This document shows positions 44,139 through 52,328 of a stretch of 64,000 bases of DNA, piece after piece; within the stretch, counting starts at the first letter, position 1, and the number at the start of each line of letters is the position of its first letter. The position numbers were made by a program, and so were the translations under genes. The stretch lies in NCBI GenBank assembly GCA_964501915.1, contig CAZCVP010000007.1, forward strand, positions 13,335 through 77,334, in the 5' to 3' direction. The notes below the pieces were generated by a model, which saw only the letters and a program-made list of their open reading frames with translations, was not told the DNA's origin and did no database searches. This stretch comes from CAYFPX01 sp964501915 (GTDB taxonomy: Bacteria; Myxococcota_A; UBA796; CAJQPC01).

Positions 44139-44984
44139 TCAGCCCTTCCCCAGCCGCCCCGCTCGCCGCACCGCCTGACACAGCTTGCGCAGCAGGGCCC
44201 GCGCCTCGGCGTCGTCTCTGCCGATCGACAGGCCTCCTCGCACCACCCCACCGGGCGTCTCCGCGACGTGGCGCACGGTGGTGTGGAAGTCCCCCAGGCG
44301 CTCTCCGTAGAGCCGCAGCACGACACGCCGGTCCTCGCCGGGGACCAGGGTGACCAGGTCGGATCGCGAGAGCACGGCCAGGCCGGCCTCGGACAGGTCG
44401 ACCACCGGCAGCTCCTCGGCGGCCAGGTCGCCGGCGGTCAGCACCGTGAGCACCCGCGGCTTCAGCGGCAACCTGTGCTGGGCCCGCCCCTCGCGTCGTT
44501 GGATCGTGCGGGGCGGGTCGAGCGCCCAGTCGCCCCGCCTGCCGACCGCCCGCAGGTCGGCCAGGAAGGACCAGAGCGAGCCCAGGGCGCGGTAGGACAG
44601 GGAGGCCGTCTGCCCGGGCTCAGGACCGGTGGCTGCGGAGTCGGGCCGGAAGACCAGGCGCTCGGCCCCGTGGAGCTTCACGATGCGGCCCGCGTGGTCG
44701 GTCCCGCCCAGGCTTGCGGTGACCGGGACGCGCTCCGTCACCAGGCCGTCGATGTGCCAGATGACCTCGTCCGAAGGCCCCCCGGACTGGATGCGACCGA
44801 GGGTGAAGCCCTCCAGGCGATCCCGGGATCCGGGCTCCGAGTCGGCCAGCCGGGTGTCGGCGGCGAGCCGCTCGAACAGGGCCTCCTGACCGGTGGCGCC
44901 CCCACCCCTGGCTCCCCTGGCCTGGGCGTAGATGCCGATGCCCCCCACGACCGCGATCCCCAGAACCAGCAGGACACCCAGCAC
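44139..44984 (-). CDS. Membrane-anchored PilZ-domain protein
   Basis: This 281-residue protein has an N-terminal membrane helix (MLGVLLVLGIAVVGGIGIYA) and a C-terminal PilZ domain. The domain has LPVVDLSEAGLAVLSRSDL, with a canonical DxSxxG, and VVRGGLSIGRDDAEARALLRKL at the end. A basic stretch upstream (HRLPLKPRVL) could supply the Arg residues that hold cyclic di-GMP. Of the three PilZ-like proteins in the window this has the best-kept signature. It lies 42 bases after the YbjQ gene on the same strand, so it may be the last gene of the ECF sigma operon. Confidence 0.72.
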   Translation of the reverse strand: MLGVLLVLGIAVVGGIGIYAQARGARGGGATGQEALFERLAADTRLADSEPGSRDRLEGFTLGRIQSGGPSDEVIWHIDGLVTERVPVTASLGGTDHAGRIVKLHGAERLVFRPDSAATGPEPGQTASLSYRALGSLWSFLADLRAVGRRGDWALDPPRTIQRREGRAQHRLPLKPRVLTVLTAGDLAAEELPVVDLSEAGLAVLSRSDLVTLVPGEDRRVVLRLYGERLGDFHTTVRHVAETPGGVVRGGLSIGRDDAEARALLRKLCQAVRRAGRLGKG

Positions 44985-45026
44985 GCCACCCAGTCTACGG
45001 GGTGGAGCACCGGAAGGGGGCGATTC

Positions 45027-45404
45027 TCAGCCTTCCCCCTCCACCACCACGGCGGTCCCATAGGCCAGGATCTCCGCCGCTCCCTGCATCACCGTCGAGG
45101 TGGTGATGCGCAGGGCGACCACGGCGTTGGCGCCGCGGGCGGCGGCTTCGGCTCGCAGGCGGTCCAGGGCCTGCTCGCGAGCCTCGGCCATCATCTTGGT
45201 GTACTCGTCGATCTCGCCGCCCACGAGGGTCTTGAAGATCGCCAGGATGTCGTTGCCCACGTGGCGGGCGCGGATGGTGTTGCCGCGCACCAGTCCGATG
45301 GTGCGCACGATGGGCAGGCCGGGGACCTGGTCGCTGGTCACCAGGATCAGGTCGCCGCCGGGGCGGTTGGCCAGGTCTGCGGAGGCTTGGATCAGCTCGT
45401 TCAT
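45027..45404 (-). CDS. YbjQ/UPF0145-family protein
   Basis: This 125-residue protein is of the UPF0145 (YbjQ, 'heavy-metal-binding domain') family: LILVTSDQVPGLPIVRTIGLVRGNTIRA, then a helix EYTKMMAEAREQALDRLRAEAAARGANAVVALRI and the closing beta-strand VMQGAAEILAYGTAVVV. Members form pentamers; a biochemical role is not settled. Its ATG overlaps the stop of the anti-sigma-like gene (ATGA), making it part of the sigma operon. Confidence 0.88.
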   Translation of the reverse strand: MNELIQASADLANRPGGDLILVTSDQVPGLPIVRTIGLVRGNTIRARHVGNDILAIFKTLVGGEIDEYTKMMAEAREQALDRLRAEAAARGANAVVALRITTSTVMQGAAEILAYGTAVVVEGEG

Positions 45405-45811
45405 CGGACGACCTCGTCGTAGGGGTCGCGCGCCAGGATGCGGGCACGGACCAGGTGGAAGAGCAGCAGCAGGGAGCCGGCGGACACCAGCGTCAGGCCG
45501 CCCTTGACCGCGGCGGGGGCCGTCGGGTCGAGCAGGACCTCGGCCACGCCGAAGCCCAGCAGGAGCGCCAGACCGCCCAGCAGCAGGGCCGCACCCAGGG
45601 TGGCGGCCAGCGCCGGCTCGTGGGAGGCCAGGTCCCCTTCGAGGCGCGGGAGCCAGCCATCGGTCAGGGCCTTCAGGGTGAGCTGGTCCTCCAGCTCGGC
45701 GTGCAGCTCGGGGTGGTCGACCAGGTGGGCCATCAGCTCCTCACACTCGGCAGGGGTCGCGACCCCGTCGACCCGCTTCACCATCAGGGCAGCCAGGCGT
45801 TCATCGGTCAT
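45401..45811 (-). CDS. Putative anti-sigma factor, membrane protein
   Basis: This 136-residue protein has an N-terminal cytoplasmic helix bundle (VDGVATPAECEELMAHLVDHPEL), the size and pattern of an anti-sigma domain but without the His-Cys-Cys zinc motif. Two membrane helices follow (residues about 68-88 and 102-120). It overlaps the ECF sigma gene by 4 bases on one side and the YbjQ gene on the other. Position and layout are typical of the membrane anti-sigma factor controlling the adjacent sigma factor; this is inference, since the family is not certain. Confidence 0.68.
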   Translation of the reverse strand: MTDERLAALMVKRVDGVATPAECEELMAHLVDHPELHAELEDQLTLKALTDGWLPRLEGDLASHEPALAATLGAALLLGGLALLLGFGVAEVLLDPTAPAAVKGGLTLVSAGSLLLLFHLVRARILARDPYDEVVR

Positions 45812-46296
45812 GGGGTACCTCTCATGCGGGCCACCAGCGCCTTGCGGGCGCGGTAGAGCCGCGACATCACGGTGCCTTCGGGCAGGCCCAGGGCCTGGCC
45901 GATCTCGGCGTAGGTCCGATCCTCGAAGTGACGCATCACCAGGATCTCCCGGTGGTCTTCGGAGAGCTGGTCCAGGGCGAGCCGCAGGCGCTCCTCGGCC
46001 TCGGCGCGGGCGACGTTCGCCAGGGGCCCCGGGTCGTTGGTGGCGATCCGCTCCGTCTCCAGGCCGGGCACGGGTCGGCGCTTCGCCCGCTGGTCCCGGG
46101 CCAGGTTGCGCAGGATCGTCGCCAGCCAGGGGTAGATCGGCCGGCGTGGATCGAAGCGGTCCCGGGCGGCCCAGGCCCGCGCCAGCGTCTCCTGGGAGGC
46201 TTCGGCGGCCAGCTCCGGATCGCCGAGCAGGCCCAGCGCGGCCCGCCTCAGGCGGGGCTGGTGGAAGGCCAGGCGGTTGGCGAAGTCTGGGGTCAT
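45808..46296 (-). CDS. ECF RNA polymerase sigma factor
   Basis: This 162-residue sigma-70 factor has region 2 (LGDPELAAEASQETLARAWAARDRFDPRRPIYPWLATILRNLARD) and region 4 (LDQLSEDHREILVMRHFEDRTYAEIGQALGLPEGTVMSRLYRARKAL), without regions 1 and 3, as in extracytoplasmic-function sigma factors. ATG 46296 gives a standard N-terminus; the longer reading adds an unrelated extension. It should direct transcription of an envelope-stress or developmental regulon and is probably held by the membrane protein encoded just downstream. Confidence 0.93.
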   Translation of the reverse strand: MTPDFANRLAFHQPRLRRAALGLLGDPELAAEASQETLARAWAARDRFDPRRPIYPWLATILRNLARDQRAKRRPVPGLETERIATNDPGPLANVARAEAEERLRLALDQLSEDHREILVMRHFEDRTYAEIGQALGLPEGTVMSRLYRARKALVARMRGTP

Positions 46297-46421
46297 CTCA
46301 CAGCACGGTACGACCATCGAGCCGGGACATTCCCTCGATCTCGTAGAAACGTCCACGCACTGACCCGGCGCCGGGGACCGCTGGATAGACCGGGCGCCCG
46401 GAACCCGCCCCTGGTGACCCC

Positions 46422-49169
46422 ATGATCACGCCCCTGTTGTCGACCCTGGTGCTCGTCGCCTGCGCCCCCAAGGAAGCCCCACCCGCGGCGACCGCCGAGG
46501 AGGTGCCCGCAGCCGCGTCCGGCGTGCCGAAGACACCGGAGGAGCTGGTGGCCCGCATGGCCGCGCTGGACTTCCGGGACCTGGTGGATCCGATCCTGCG
46601 CTGGGACCAGATCCCCTCGCTCGCCACCCCGGCCGACCAGGCCCACCAGGCGGTGGTCGTGCTGGTCGAGTTCAGCGACGTGCGCTTCGATCGCTTCGCC
46701 GGTGAGGAGGACCAGGGCGACAAGCTGGCCGCCTGGTACCAGGAGCTGCTCTTCGACGACAGCTACCAGCGCGTCGACTCCCTGAGCCACTTCTACGCCA
46801 CCCAGAGCGGTGGCGCGTACCGCATGGACGGCACGGTCCTGCCGCCTGTCCGCCTGGACCAGACCCTCGCCCACTACGGCGCCGTCATCCGTCCGGAGGG
46901 GGGCGACTGGCGCAACGACGCCGCCACCACCGAGCTGGTCGAGCAGGCCCTGGCGGCCGCGCGGGCGACCTACCCCGACGCCTCCTGGGACGGCTTCGAT
47001 GCCTGGGACCCGCGGGACGCCGACGGGGACGGGGTCACCGACGAGCCCGATGGCTACGTCGACCACCTGGTCGTGGTCTACGCCGGCTTCGGTCAGCACG
47101 CCTGCCAGCGCCACTACAAGCTCCACGAGCTGCTCAACCCCAACGTCGGCCCCGAGGTGCTCGACACGCTGAGCGAGGAGGCGATCGCCTGCGCCAACCG
47201 CCTCTGGCCCCACCGCAGCGAGGTCACCCTTCGGGAGGGCGAGGGTCCCGTGGTCGCCGGCGAGACCCACGCCCTCGGCGGTGTGCCCCTGTCCGAGGAC
47301 CTGTGGGTCAGGGACTACAACATGCAGTGCGAGTACACCGGCGCGGCGACCTTCATCCACGAGACCGGACACTCCCTCGGCCTGCCCGACGTCTACGCCC
47401 GCTCGGCGAGCAACTCCACCGGGCCCTGGGAGGTGATGAGCCACACCACCAGCCCCAGCCCACAGGCCTTGTCGTCGTGGTCCCGCATGCAGCTCGGCTG
47501 GCTCACCCCCGAGGTCGTGCTGCCGCCGGCCCACGGGGGAGCGGTAGAGGCGAGCGTGTCCCTGGGCCTGCTCGACGCGCCCGGCGACGCCCGGCGGGCC
47601 GCCCTGGTGGTCCTGCCTCCCAAGACCCGCCAGATCGACCTGGTGGAGCTGGGTGAGGACCGCGGCGCGCTCGCGCTCTACAGCGGCCAGGGCAACGCGC
47701 TGGAGCGCTCGGTCTCGGTGGCCCTCGCGCTCCCCGACCAGGACGGCCTGACCCTGGACTTCGACGCCTGGTGGGAGATCGAGGCCGGCTGGGACTTCGC
47801 CTACGTCGAGGCCGACGCCGGCTCCGGCTGGGAGCGCCTGGTGCCGACCGATCGGGCCCACATGCCGGCCGAGCACGGCCACGACGGCACCGACAGCCTG
47901 CCGGGCTTCACCGGACGCAGCGGCGACCTGGACGGCGACGGCAAGAACGAGAGCCAGCCCGACTGCGACCCCACCGCCGAGGTGCTGACGGGCGAGGACA
48001 AGGTGGAGGCGGGGGCCAATGCCTGTGAGGAAGCGAGCTGGGTGCGCGTGTCCTTCGACCTGGACCGCTTCCGCGGGGCCCCGGTGACCCTGCGCATCCG
48101 CTACTTCACCGACGGCGCGGCGGTGGAGGACGGCCTGCTCATCGACGACCTCTCCGTCGGCGAGCTCCTCGAGGAGGACTTCGAGGATCCGCTCGCGAGC
48201 CCCTGGTCCTCGGACGGCTTCCAGCCCAGCCCCGGCCACCACACCGTGCTCGTGCCCCACTACTACCTGCTCGAGTACCGCGATCCCTACGTCCAGACCG
48301 ACGGTCGCCACGACTACGACGCCGCCCTGTCCGAGGGCAGCGTGGGTCTTGCCTGGGACCCCGAGTCAGGGAGCATGATCGCCCTGGAGTCCCGGCCGCG
48401 GCCGGGCGTGGTGGCCTGGTACTTCGACGGTGCCTGGCCCTGGTCCGAGAACGACCCGGCCTTCAACGGTCCCGGCCACGGCTACCTGCTGGTGGTCGAC
48501 GCCAACCCCAACGAGATCCCCCTGGCCGGGGTCACCGGCTACCTCCAGGGTGACCCGGAGGCCTTCGACACCCACTACGACGTCTCGGGTGACGAGGCCC
48601 AGGTCGCGCTGCGCGAGGCCTTCTTCCGGACCATGTGCTTCGTGCGGGATCCGGCGATGGTGTCGGCGGGCATCGACGAAGAGGCGATGGCGGCCTGGTG
48701 CGACGACGCCCCGGCGGCGGTCGGGCGGATCCCGGTGCACGGCCGGCCTGCCCGCTACGCCAAGGAGATCCAGGACCTGCTGCCCGGCGAGGAGCGGGAG
48801 AAGTGGGAGCCGGTCGAGGAGCTCTTCGACTACCGGACCCGCGGCGAGACCACGACCTACCGCCTGCGGGACCGCAGCCTGCGCCACCGCCACACCTTCG
48901 ACGCTCCCTTCGCCACCCAGCCCTTCGAAGGCGGCCACGTGCTGCACCGGGTCGAGGGCGACGCGCTGGTCGAGGTCGAGCGGACCTCCCATCCCGCCAT
49001 CGCCACCTTCTCCGACGCCGACGCGGCCCGCTGGCTCAACCCGAACCTGCCCTTCGGCGGCCTCGCCGTGCCCCAGGTCGGCCTGAGCTGGACCGTGTCC
49101 GAGCCGCCTGCGGACGCGCCCGTCGGAACCCGGGCGGTCGTGACCTTCTCCTGGACGGTGGAGGAGTAA
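46422..49169 (+). CDS. M6-type (immune-inhibitor-A-like) metalloprotease lipoprotein
   Basis: This 915-residue protein has a lipoprotein signal (VLVACAPK). A long propeptide-like region leads to a zinc protease core with HETGHSLGLPD (residues 313-323), the M6 pattern in which two His, one Glu and a following Asp form the active site. Preceding motifs such as VVVLVEFSDVRF and SHFYATQSGGAYRMDG are standard for the family. After the catalytic part there is a beta-rich region with calcium-type acidic loops (SGDLDGDGKNESQPDCD) and an immune-inhibitor-like domain. It would digest extracellular proteins, possibly prey or matrix. It is the only gene on its transcript. Confidence 0.9.
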   Translation: MITPLLSTLVLVACAPKEAPPAATAEEVPAAASGVPKTPEELVARMAALDFRDLVDPILRWDQIPSLATPADQAHQAVVVLVEFSDVRFDRFAGEEDQGDKLAAWYQELLFDDSYQRVDSLSHFYATQSGGAYRMDGTVLPPVRLDQTLAHYGAVIRPEGGDWRNDAATTELVEQALAAARATYPDASWDGFDAWDPRDADGDGVTDEPDGYVDHLVVVYAGFGQHACQRHYKLHELLNPNVGPEVLDTLSEEAIACANRLWPHRSEVTLREGEGPVVAGETHALGGVPLSEDLWVRDYNMQCEYTGAATFIHETGHSLGLPDVYARSASNSTGPWEVMSHTTSPSPQALSSWSRMQLGWLTPEVVLPPAHGGAVEASVSLGLLDAPGDARRAALVVLPPKTRQIDLVELGEDRGALALYSGQGNALERSVSVALALPDQDGLTLDFDAWWEIEAGWDFAYVEADAGSGWERLVPTDRAHMPAEHGHDGTDSLPGFTGRSGDLDGDGKNESQPDCDPTAEVLTGEDKVEAGANACEEASWVRVSFDLDRFRGAPVTLRIRYFTDGAAVEDGLLIDDLSVGELLEEDFEDPLASPWSSDGFQPSPGHHTVLVPHYYLLEYRDPYVQTDGRHDYDAALSEGSVGLAWDPESGSMIALESRPRPGVVAWYFDGAWPWSENDPAFNGPGHGYLLVVDANPNEIPLAGVTGYLQGDPEAFDTHYDVSGDEAQVALREAFFRTMCFVRDPAMVSAGIDEEAMAAWCDDAPAAVGRIPVHGRPARYAKEIQDLLPGEEREKWEPVEELFDYRTRGETTTYRLRDRSLRHRHTFDAPFATQPFEGGHVLHRVEGDALVEVERTSHPAIATFSDADAARWLNPNLPFGGLAVPQVGLSWTVSEPPADAPVGTRAVVTFSWTVEE

Positions 49170-49275
49170 GGGGGGGAGGGCCACGGTGCTGCGGACTCAA
49201 CCTGGGACATGCCGAGTCACAAACAGTCCACCATATTCGCCAGCGCAGGCACCGCGGCCCTGGAAACTCGCCCCC

Positions 49276-50055
49276 TCAGGGTTCGCCCATGCGCGACCCC
49301 GTGTTGATCAGCTTCTGGTTCAGCAGCACGCCCGTGGTCGGGAAGCTGGTGTCCCAGTCGGGGATCGACGTCTTGTCCGAGAAGCGGGTCTTGAGCAGGT
49401 CCTCCTGGCGGGTCGTGCCGGTGCCCGACTTCAGGTAGGTCTCGATCTCGCAGCTGTCCGTCATGTCGGACTTGTCGAAGCTCGAGGTGTGGGTCTGGGT
49501 GCTCGCGGAGTCCAGGTCGATGGTCGTCGACGACTCCTTGTTCGGCGTGGTGCCGATCAGCCGCGTGCTGCACGTCATGTCCTGGCTCGCGCCGCCGTCA
49601 CTGGAGACGGAGAAGCCGACCTTGAGGTTGTCGCTGGCGTCCCAGCCGAAGCCCAGGTCGTAGAGCGGCACCGGCATCGTGTTGTTCGAGCCGTCGAAGG
49701 TGAAGGTCTCGTCGGTCGCACCCACGGTCAGGAAGGCCGAGCGGCGGAAGATGGACGTGGAGTCCCAGGCCGCTCCTTCGGCGCCGGTGAAGACGAAGCG
49801 GATCTCGACCTCGTCGTCCTCCGACACGCTCAGCGTGTTGCCGGAGATCGCTCGCGTGGCCTGGTTCACCGTCAGCGTGTGCTGGAAGGTGTCGTTCTTG
49901 AACACCCGGATCGCCACCTGGGCTGCGCCCGCCCAGCGGAAGTCACCGGGGTTGCGGAGCATGGACCCCGTGTCGATGGTGAGCACACCGCTCGAGATGT
50001 CGATCTCGAGGATGTAGTCCGGGATGTACTCAGGGAACTCGCTGTAGACGCCCAT
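49276..50055 (-). CDS. Protein of unknown function downstream of CHAT gene
   Basis: This 259-residue, beta-rich protein has many Ser, Thr and Asp, two Cys, no signal peptide and no membrane helix. AAGGGG lies about 9 bases before ATG 50055. Its base composition is less GC-rich at third positions than its neighbours (for example the run TSIPDWDTSFPTTG), which may mark later arrival. No family is recognised. It is the second gene of a two-gene unit with the CHAT-like protease, 45 bases downstream. Unknown proteins next to CHAT proteases are often their substrates or effectors; here that is only a suggestion. Confidence 0.65.
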   Translation of the reverse strand: MGVYSEFPEYIPDYILEIDISSGVLTIDTGSMLRNPGDFRWAGAAQVAIRVFKNDTFQHTLTVNQATRAISGNTLSVSEDDEVEIRFVFTGAEGAAWDSTSIFRRSAFLTVGATDETFTFDGSNNTMPVPLYDLGFGWDASDNLKVGFSVSSDGGASQDMTCSTRLIGTTPNKESSTTIDLDSASTQTHTSSFDKSDMTDSCEIETYLKSGTGTTRQEDLLKTRFSDKTSIPDWDTSFPTTGVLLNQKLINTGSRMGEP

Positions 50056-50100
50056 TCTTGGATCCCCTTTGGGATGGTGGTTGGAGAGAGATCGAGAGGT

Positions 50101-50763
50101 TCAAGAGACGACCGGGGCGCCCCAGACCCGGGGAGGGGCGCCCTGGCGGCGGAGGCGGCGGCAGACCCGGGCCACGGCGACAGCGGGATCGGGGAACGGC
50201 CAGCGGTCGACGAGGGCCTCCACGAAGTCCCGGAATTCGCGGTCCCGGACCGGCCAGAGGGTGGAGACCACGGCCGAGGCGCCGGCCTTGAGGAAGGCCC
50301 CGGCCAGGGACCGCTCGATGCCCCGCTCCTGGCCCTGGGCCGCGGTCGCGCAGCCGCTGAGCAGGACCACGGGGGAGCCCTCGAGGGCCAGACCCTCGAT
50401 GCCCTCGGCGCCGAGCGGTCCGTCGGCGAGCAGCAGGCAGGGGGCTCCGAGCTCGCGGACCGCGTGGACCCCGAGGTGGAGCAGGCCCACGGGAGGCAGC
50501 GACGCCAGGGCGGCCCGGGTGACGTCGTGGCCCCTCAGGTGCACCACGCACCGCTCGGGCCCCAGCTCCAGCAGCAGCGCGTAGCACTCCTGGATGATCT
50601 CCTCGGCGTCGGCCGTGGAGCATCCGAGCTGGACCAGCCAGCCGCAGAGGGGGCCTGCGTGGAGCAGCCAGGCCTGGGTGACCCTTGCCTCCGCACCTTC
50701 TTCCCATGCCTCAGGCCGAGCTGAGGCGGGTGGCAGACTGTGCGGTCTGGTCGGCTTGGACAT
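50101..50763 (-). CDS. Short CHAT-like (caspase-family) protein with sigma-like N-terminus
   Basis: From ATG 50763 this encodes 220 residues. From residue about 80 it matches the second half of a CHAT domain: DVTRAALASLPPVGLLHLGVHA with catalytic His100, then SPVVLLSGCATAAQG with catalytic Cys138, LAGAFLKAGASAVVSTLWPV and a closing helix. The first half of the usual CHAT fold is missing. In its place are about 40 residues (AGPLCGWLVQLGCSTADAEE and on) that resemble region 2.1-2.2 of an ECF sigma factor. The His-Cys pair is intact, so peptidase activity is possible, but the shortened fold is unusual. Confidence 0.68.
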   Translation of the reverse strand: MSKPTRPHSLPPASARPEAWEEGAEARVTQAWLLHAGPLCGWLVQLGCSTADAEEIIQECYALLLELGPERCVVHLRGHDVTRAALASLPPVGLLHLGVHAVRELGAPCLLLADGPLGAEGIEGLALEGSPVVLLSGCATAAQGQERGIERSLAGAFLKAGASAVVSTLWPVRDREFRDFVEALVDRWPFPDPAVAVARVCRRLRRQGAPPRVWGAPVVS

Positions 50764-50808
50764 GGCTCCGTTCGGCGACGAGGAGTCTACGGGCCAACCC
50801 CTCGGTAC

Positions 50809-50913
50809 TGAATGTCTGGGAGAGCCGAAGTGCAACGAGCGATCTGCAGAAAGTCGTCGATCAGGTGCTTTTTGACATCTGGCTCGTTGCACTTTGGTCG
50901 TCCCAGACATTCA
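50809..50913. repeat. Long imperfect inverted repeat between divergent genes
   Basis: Left arm 50809-50840 (TGAATGTCTGGG ... TGCAACGAGC) pairs with right arm 50882-50913 with about 4-5 mismatches clustered in the middle, and similarity continues inward for some 15 more bases each side. The element is AT-richer than its surroundings and fills the spacer between the CHAT operon (minus) and the HDOD-like gene (plus). It could be a structured RNA, a MITE-like insertion or a shared regulatory site. Confidence 0.82.
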
Positions 50914-50955
50914 GGAGTGTGGGGTGCGTCGTGATGCCTCCACGATGGAGCCCAC

Positions 50956-51786
50956 ATGCACCCTCGCAAGCCTGGCGCTGGCGGAGCTCGAACCTACGCG
51001 GAGGCGGTCTACGCCTCCGACACCTGGCAGTCCCATCGTGGTCTCTTCGCCGAGGACTGGTCCCAGCTCGCGGCCAGGGACCTCGACGACCTCCTGTTGC
51101 GCCTCCCCCGCCTCGCCCGCCGGATCCTCCGAGTCGCCGAGTCCGACCTGCTCGGTCGTGGCCGCGACCTCCGCAGTGCCGTCCACGCAGCGAGGATGCT
51201 CGGCCCGCTGCGGGTACGGCAGGTCGTCCTCTGGGACCGCTGCCTCGAGCACCTCTCCCCCCAGGGAGCTGGCGGAGCCGCCCAGCACTGCGTCGTCGTG
51301 GCCGCGGCGGCGCTGCTGCTCGCCCAGGCCCAGGGCCTGGCCCGCTACGAGGTGGTCACCGCGGGCCTGGGCGGTTGCCTGGGCGTGCGCCTGCTGCTCC
51401 CCGACGACCACCAGGCCTGTCACTTCCTGGCATGGCAGCGAGGCCTGCCCGACGCCTCCCGCCTCGCCACCGCGACGCGGATCCTCGGTCACACGCCGGA
51501 GACCGCCGCCCAGGCCTTCGCCCAGGTCGTGGGCGTGCCCGACGACCTGCGGGGCCTGCTGTCGAGCGACTCGCCGTTCCACGCCGAGCTCGTCCAGCAG
51601 GCCATCGAGCTGGTGTGGGACCCGGACACCGCCCACTGGCAGCTCGCTCTCCGCCGACAGGCCCTGGAGCTGGGGAAGATCCTGGACTGCCGCGTCGACG
51701 TGGAGAGGATCGGTGACGGGCCCTCGGAGCGGGACCTCGCGGGCTGGCGGCCGGAGGAGCTGCGGGTCCGACCGCTCCTGAGCTGA
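50956..51786 (+). CDS. HDOD-domain-like protein, degenerate
   Basis: This 276-residue soluble protein starts at ATG 50956 behind GGAG. The N-terminal part LDDLLLRLPRLARRILRVAESD followed by DLRSAVHAARMLGPLRVRQVVL has the helix pattern and 'AxxxLG' element of HDOD domains. A second helical half follows, with cHFLAW and HTPETAAQAFAQVVGVP segments. HDOD proteins act in signalling, often together with cyclic di-GMP or kinases, without catalysis. The match is partial, and no metal-binding HD pair is evident. It is divergent from the CHAT-like gene. Confidence 0.5.
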   Translation: MHPRKPGAGGARTYAEAVYASDTWQSHRGLFAEDWSQLAARDLDDLLLRLPRLARRILRVAESDLLGRGRDLRSAVHAARMLGPLRVRQVVLWDRCLEHLSPQGAGGAAQHCVVVAAAALLLAQAQGLARYEVVTAGLGGCLGVRLLLPDDHQACHFLAWQRGLPDASRLATATRILGHTPETAAQAFAQVVGVPDDLRGLLSSDSPFHAELVQQAIELVWDPDTAHWQLALRRQALELGKILDCRVDVERIGDGPSERDLAGWRPEELRVRPLLS

Positions 51787-51818
51787 TCGCCGCGCTCGTC
51801 GGGAGGCTACAGGGCCCC

Positions 51819-52328
51819 ATGGGTCCCAGCCGCCGAAAGGTCCTGCTCGCCGGAGCCGCCGCTGCGACCGCCCTGGCCGCCACCGCGGGCACCCTCGCCG
51901 TGCGCTGGTGGGATCGCCCGGCGGGCATCGGCTACCGCTGGCTCTCCGACGCCGAGGGTGCCTTCGTGGTCGCCTTCGCCGAGGCCCTCTTCCCCGCCGG
52001 CGGCGTGCCGGCCCTCGGGGGCGGGGAGGCAGAGCTCGACCTGTGGCTGGATGCCTCCCTGGACGGTCTGCCCGAGGACAAGGCCCGGGCGCTCAAGCTC
52101 CTGCTCGGCGTGCTCGACGACTGGCCCCGCCTGGGCGACGGGGGCTCGTTCGTGACCCGTAGTCCCCAGGTCCGGGCGCAGCTCGTGAGGGGCTGGGTCA
52201 CCTCGCCGAGGCCGGAGGTCCGGGGAGCCGCGCTCTCTGTCGCCCTGCTCCTCGGCTGTGGCTACACCACCCATCCGGAGGCCGTCTCGGTCTTCGCCGG
52301 CTGGCACCGCTGCGGCTACGGGCGATGA
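51819..52328 (+). CDS. Gluconate-2-dehydrogenase-subunit-3-like Tat protein
   Basis: This 169-residue protein begins MGPSRRKVLLAGAAAATALAA, a twin-arginine signal (SRRKVLL). The mature part is helical and fits the small (subunit 3) partner of GMC-type dehydrogenases, which helps export and assemble the flavoprotein. The ATGA overlap with the GMC oxidoreductase gene that follows strongly supports the pairing. The large subunit lacks its own signal and would be carried across the inner membrane by this one. Confidence 0.7.
   Translation: MGPSRRKVLLAGAAAATALAATAGTLAVRWWDRPAGIGYRWLSDAEGAFVVAFAEALFPAGGVPALGGGEAELDLWLDASLDGLPEDKARALKLLLGVLDDWPRLGDGGSFVTRSPQVRAQLVRGWVTSPRPEVRGAALSVALLLGCGYTTHPEAVSVFAGWHRCGYGR

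Noticed and set aside
43938..45422. 494-codon + strand frame over the PilZ and YbjQ genes
   Set aside because: The opposite strand encodes recognisable PilZ and UPF0145 domains; the + frame is Gly/Gln/Val-rich shadow sequence. Only its first ~25 codons were kept as a possible lipoprotein remnant.
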